A stretch of DNA of 5,396 bases from an archaeon (GTDB lineage: Archaea > Thermoproteota > Nitrososphaeria > Nitrososphaerales > Gagatemarchaeaceae). The notes beneath the pieces are model-generated. The model was not told the origin of the DNA. It was given only the letters and a program-made list of their open reading frames with translations, and did not search any database. The stretch lies in the NCBI GenBank assembly GCA_021822995.1, contig JAKAPN010000088.1, positions 1-5,396 of the forward strand, in the 5' to 3' direction. Positions 4,630 to 5,396 of the stretch are shown piece by piece; the first letter of the stretch is position 1, and each line of letters opens with the position of its first letter. A program made the translations under genes and the position numbers.

Positions 4630-5261
4630 TCCTCCTCTCTGGAGGCATCGATTCCGCCACCGCGCTGTTTCTGACCAGATCGAAGTATCGCATCAGTGCT
4701 CTCACCTTCGAATATCATGGTATCGCCAAGCGGGAGCTGAGCTCCGCGAGATCGTTGGCGGAGGCGGCTGGGTTACGGGAGCACAGGTTCGTCCGTCTCC
4801 CCGACCTCAGAGAAGCGAGCGACATCCCAGAAACGGTGTTCGAAGGGCTTCCCCCCACCTACATCCCTCTCAGGAACCCGATATTCTACTCGTTCGCAGC
4901 CTCGTATGCAGAGGAGACCGGAGCTTCGGTAATCGTGGGGGGGCACAACAAGGATGACGCCGAGGTCTTCGAGGATGTCAGCGACGAGTTCTTTTCACGC
5001 TTACAGGGGGCACTTCGAGCAGGCTCCGTCAGGCTGAGAAGGCAAAGGCTCCAGATACTCCGTCCTCTGAGGCGGAGGACGAAGGCCGAGGTACTGAAGC
5101 TAGCTTCAGCGGTGGGGGTGCCCTTCGAGCTCACATGGAGCTGCCACAAAGATGGACAGTCGCACTGCATGAGCTGCGCCGGCTGCGCATCGCGCATCCA
5201 GGCGTTCTCGGAGGCGAGACTTTCAGACCCGCTTACAAGCGCGCATAGGAAAATTACTTAA
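4614..5261 (+). CDS. queC: QueC, 7-cyano-7-deazaguanine (preQ0) synthase, with a non-standard start
   Basis: QueC uses ATP and ammonia to turn 7-carboxy-7-deazaguanine into preQ0. Counting from base 4614, the PP-loop SGGIDS is at residues 9-14. YIPLRNPIFYSFAASYAE (83-100) and GGHNKDDAEVFEDVSDEFF (109-127) are family segments, and PLRRRTKAEVLKLA precedes a TWSC. The zinc site is C177-x7-C185-x2-C188-x2-C191. The usual YPDC motif is replaced by FEDV. The 215-residue length is close to the typical 220-240. The frame is open to the left but has no ATG, GTG or TTG until 4755, which would delete the PP-loop and cannot be the true start. I place the start at ACG 4614 because it yields (M)KKAIVLLSGG, the classic QueC N-terminus. 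ATA 4626, overlapping the queD stop as ATAG, is the alternative. It overlaps queD and is surely cotranscribed with it. Confidence 0.88.
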   Translation, partial: TKKAIVLLSGGIDSATALFLTRSKYRISALTFEYHGIAKRELSSARSLAEAAGLREHRFVRLPDLREASDIPETVFEGLPPTYIPLRNPIFYSFAASYAEETGASVIVGGHNKDDAEVFEDVSDEFFSRLQGALRAGSVRLRRQRLQILRPLRRRTKAEVLKLASAVGVPFELTWSCHKDGQSHCMSCAGCASRIQAFSEARLSDPLTSAHRKIT

Positions 5262-5263
5262 AG
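5257..5263 (+). promoter_or_regulatory. TATA-like box for the last gene, overlapping the queC stop
   Basis: CTTAAAG, preceded by an A-rich GGAAAATTA, overlaps the queC TAA. Its centre (about 5260) lies 28 bases before the TTG at 5288, which predicts a transcript starting at or very near the start codon. It shares the core TTAAAG with the box at 624-629. Confidence 0.5.
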
Positions 5264-5287
5264 GAAGACTCGCCGCTCAGGTCGTCC

Positions 5288-5396
5288 TTGAGGAGCGAAG
5301 AAGGGCCAACAGACGCCCTCGACTTCATAGACGCCACAGCCGATGTCCAGTCCGAGTCGTCCCGCCTCTCAATAGACGCAGGTATCACGAACTACA
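5288..5396 (+). CDS. N-terminal fragment of an unidentified protein
   Basis: A frame opening with TTG 5288 (MRSEEGPTDALDFIDA...) stays open for 36 codons to the right edge. The other two plus-strand frames lack a start or close early, and the distance from the TATA-like box fits a leaderless gene. The visible part is acidic and hydrophilic (DALDFIDATADVQSESSR), with no signal peptide or membrane segment. I do not recognise it. It is not the N-terminus of QueE, the missing step between QueD and QueC. A separate promoter suggests it is not simply the third gene of the queDC unit, although read-through is possible. Confidence 0.5.
   Translation, partial: MRSEEGPTDALDFIDATADVQSESSRLSIDAGITNY

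Noticed and set aside
4523..4957. A 144-codon plus-strand frame spanning the queD-queC junction.
   Set aside because: Both overlapping frames carry strong QueD and QueC family motifs on each side, so this is a shadow. A frameshift model through GTG 4601 was considered, but it would make QueD run on into meaningless sequence.
1..5396. CRISPR arrays, insertion sequences, long direct repeats and attachment sites.
   Set aside because: None is visible. The tRNA gene has no duplicated 3' end elsewhere in the window and no integrase nearby.

Overview
The window reads as part of an archaeal chromosome. Four things point that way. The tRNA gene carries a short intron that folds into a bulge-helix-bulge splice motif and has no encoded CCA end. 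TATA-like boxes lie about 26-29 bases upstream of starts that have little or no leader. TTG and GTG starts are frequent, and Arg is often AGG/AGA with Ile often ATA. The queD-queC pair would supply preQ0, the precursor of archaeosine. The moderately high GC content and the TTAAAG-type boxes would fit a mesophilic or moderately thermophilic member of the TACK group such as Nitrososphaeria or Bathyarchaeia, but that placement is inference.

Left part (1-2070): the C-terminal end of an unrecognised gene, a Bcp/PrxQ-type peroxiredoxin nine bases later, then a polytopic membrane protein of the GT-C glycosyltransferase-like kind with its own TATA-like box. Bases 2071-2351 hold no convincing gene but contain alternative hairpins at the next start codon.

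Middle part (2352-3535): a protein with four CBS motifs and a small restriction-endonuclease-fold-like protein overlap by a GTGA junction and probably form one translationally coupled unit. A tRNA-Gly(CCC) gene with a 16-base intron lies downstream on the opposite strand, convergent with them.

Right part (3714-5396): one TATA-like box sits at equal distance from the tRNA 5' end (minus strand) and from the start of a QueD-family gene (plus strand). The QueD protein carries an extra N-terminal domain of about 125 residues. It overlaps queC. QueD makes 6-carboxy-tetrahydropterin and QueC makes preQ0 from 7-carboxy-7-deazaguanine; QueE, the step between them, is not visible here. The queC gene has no ATG, GTG or TTG near its true N-terminus. 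One T-to-C change at base 4615 would explain both this and the odd poly-Arg tail of QueD. A further gene starts at 5288, just after a TATA-like box, and runs off the window.

The points most worth checking are the queD-queC junction, the QueD N-terminal fusion, the back-to-back promoter, and the unusual bases in the tRNA.
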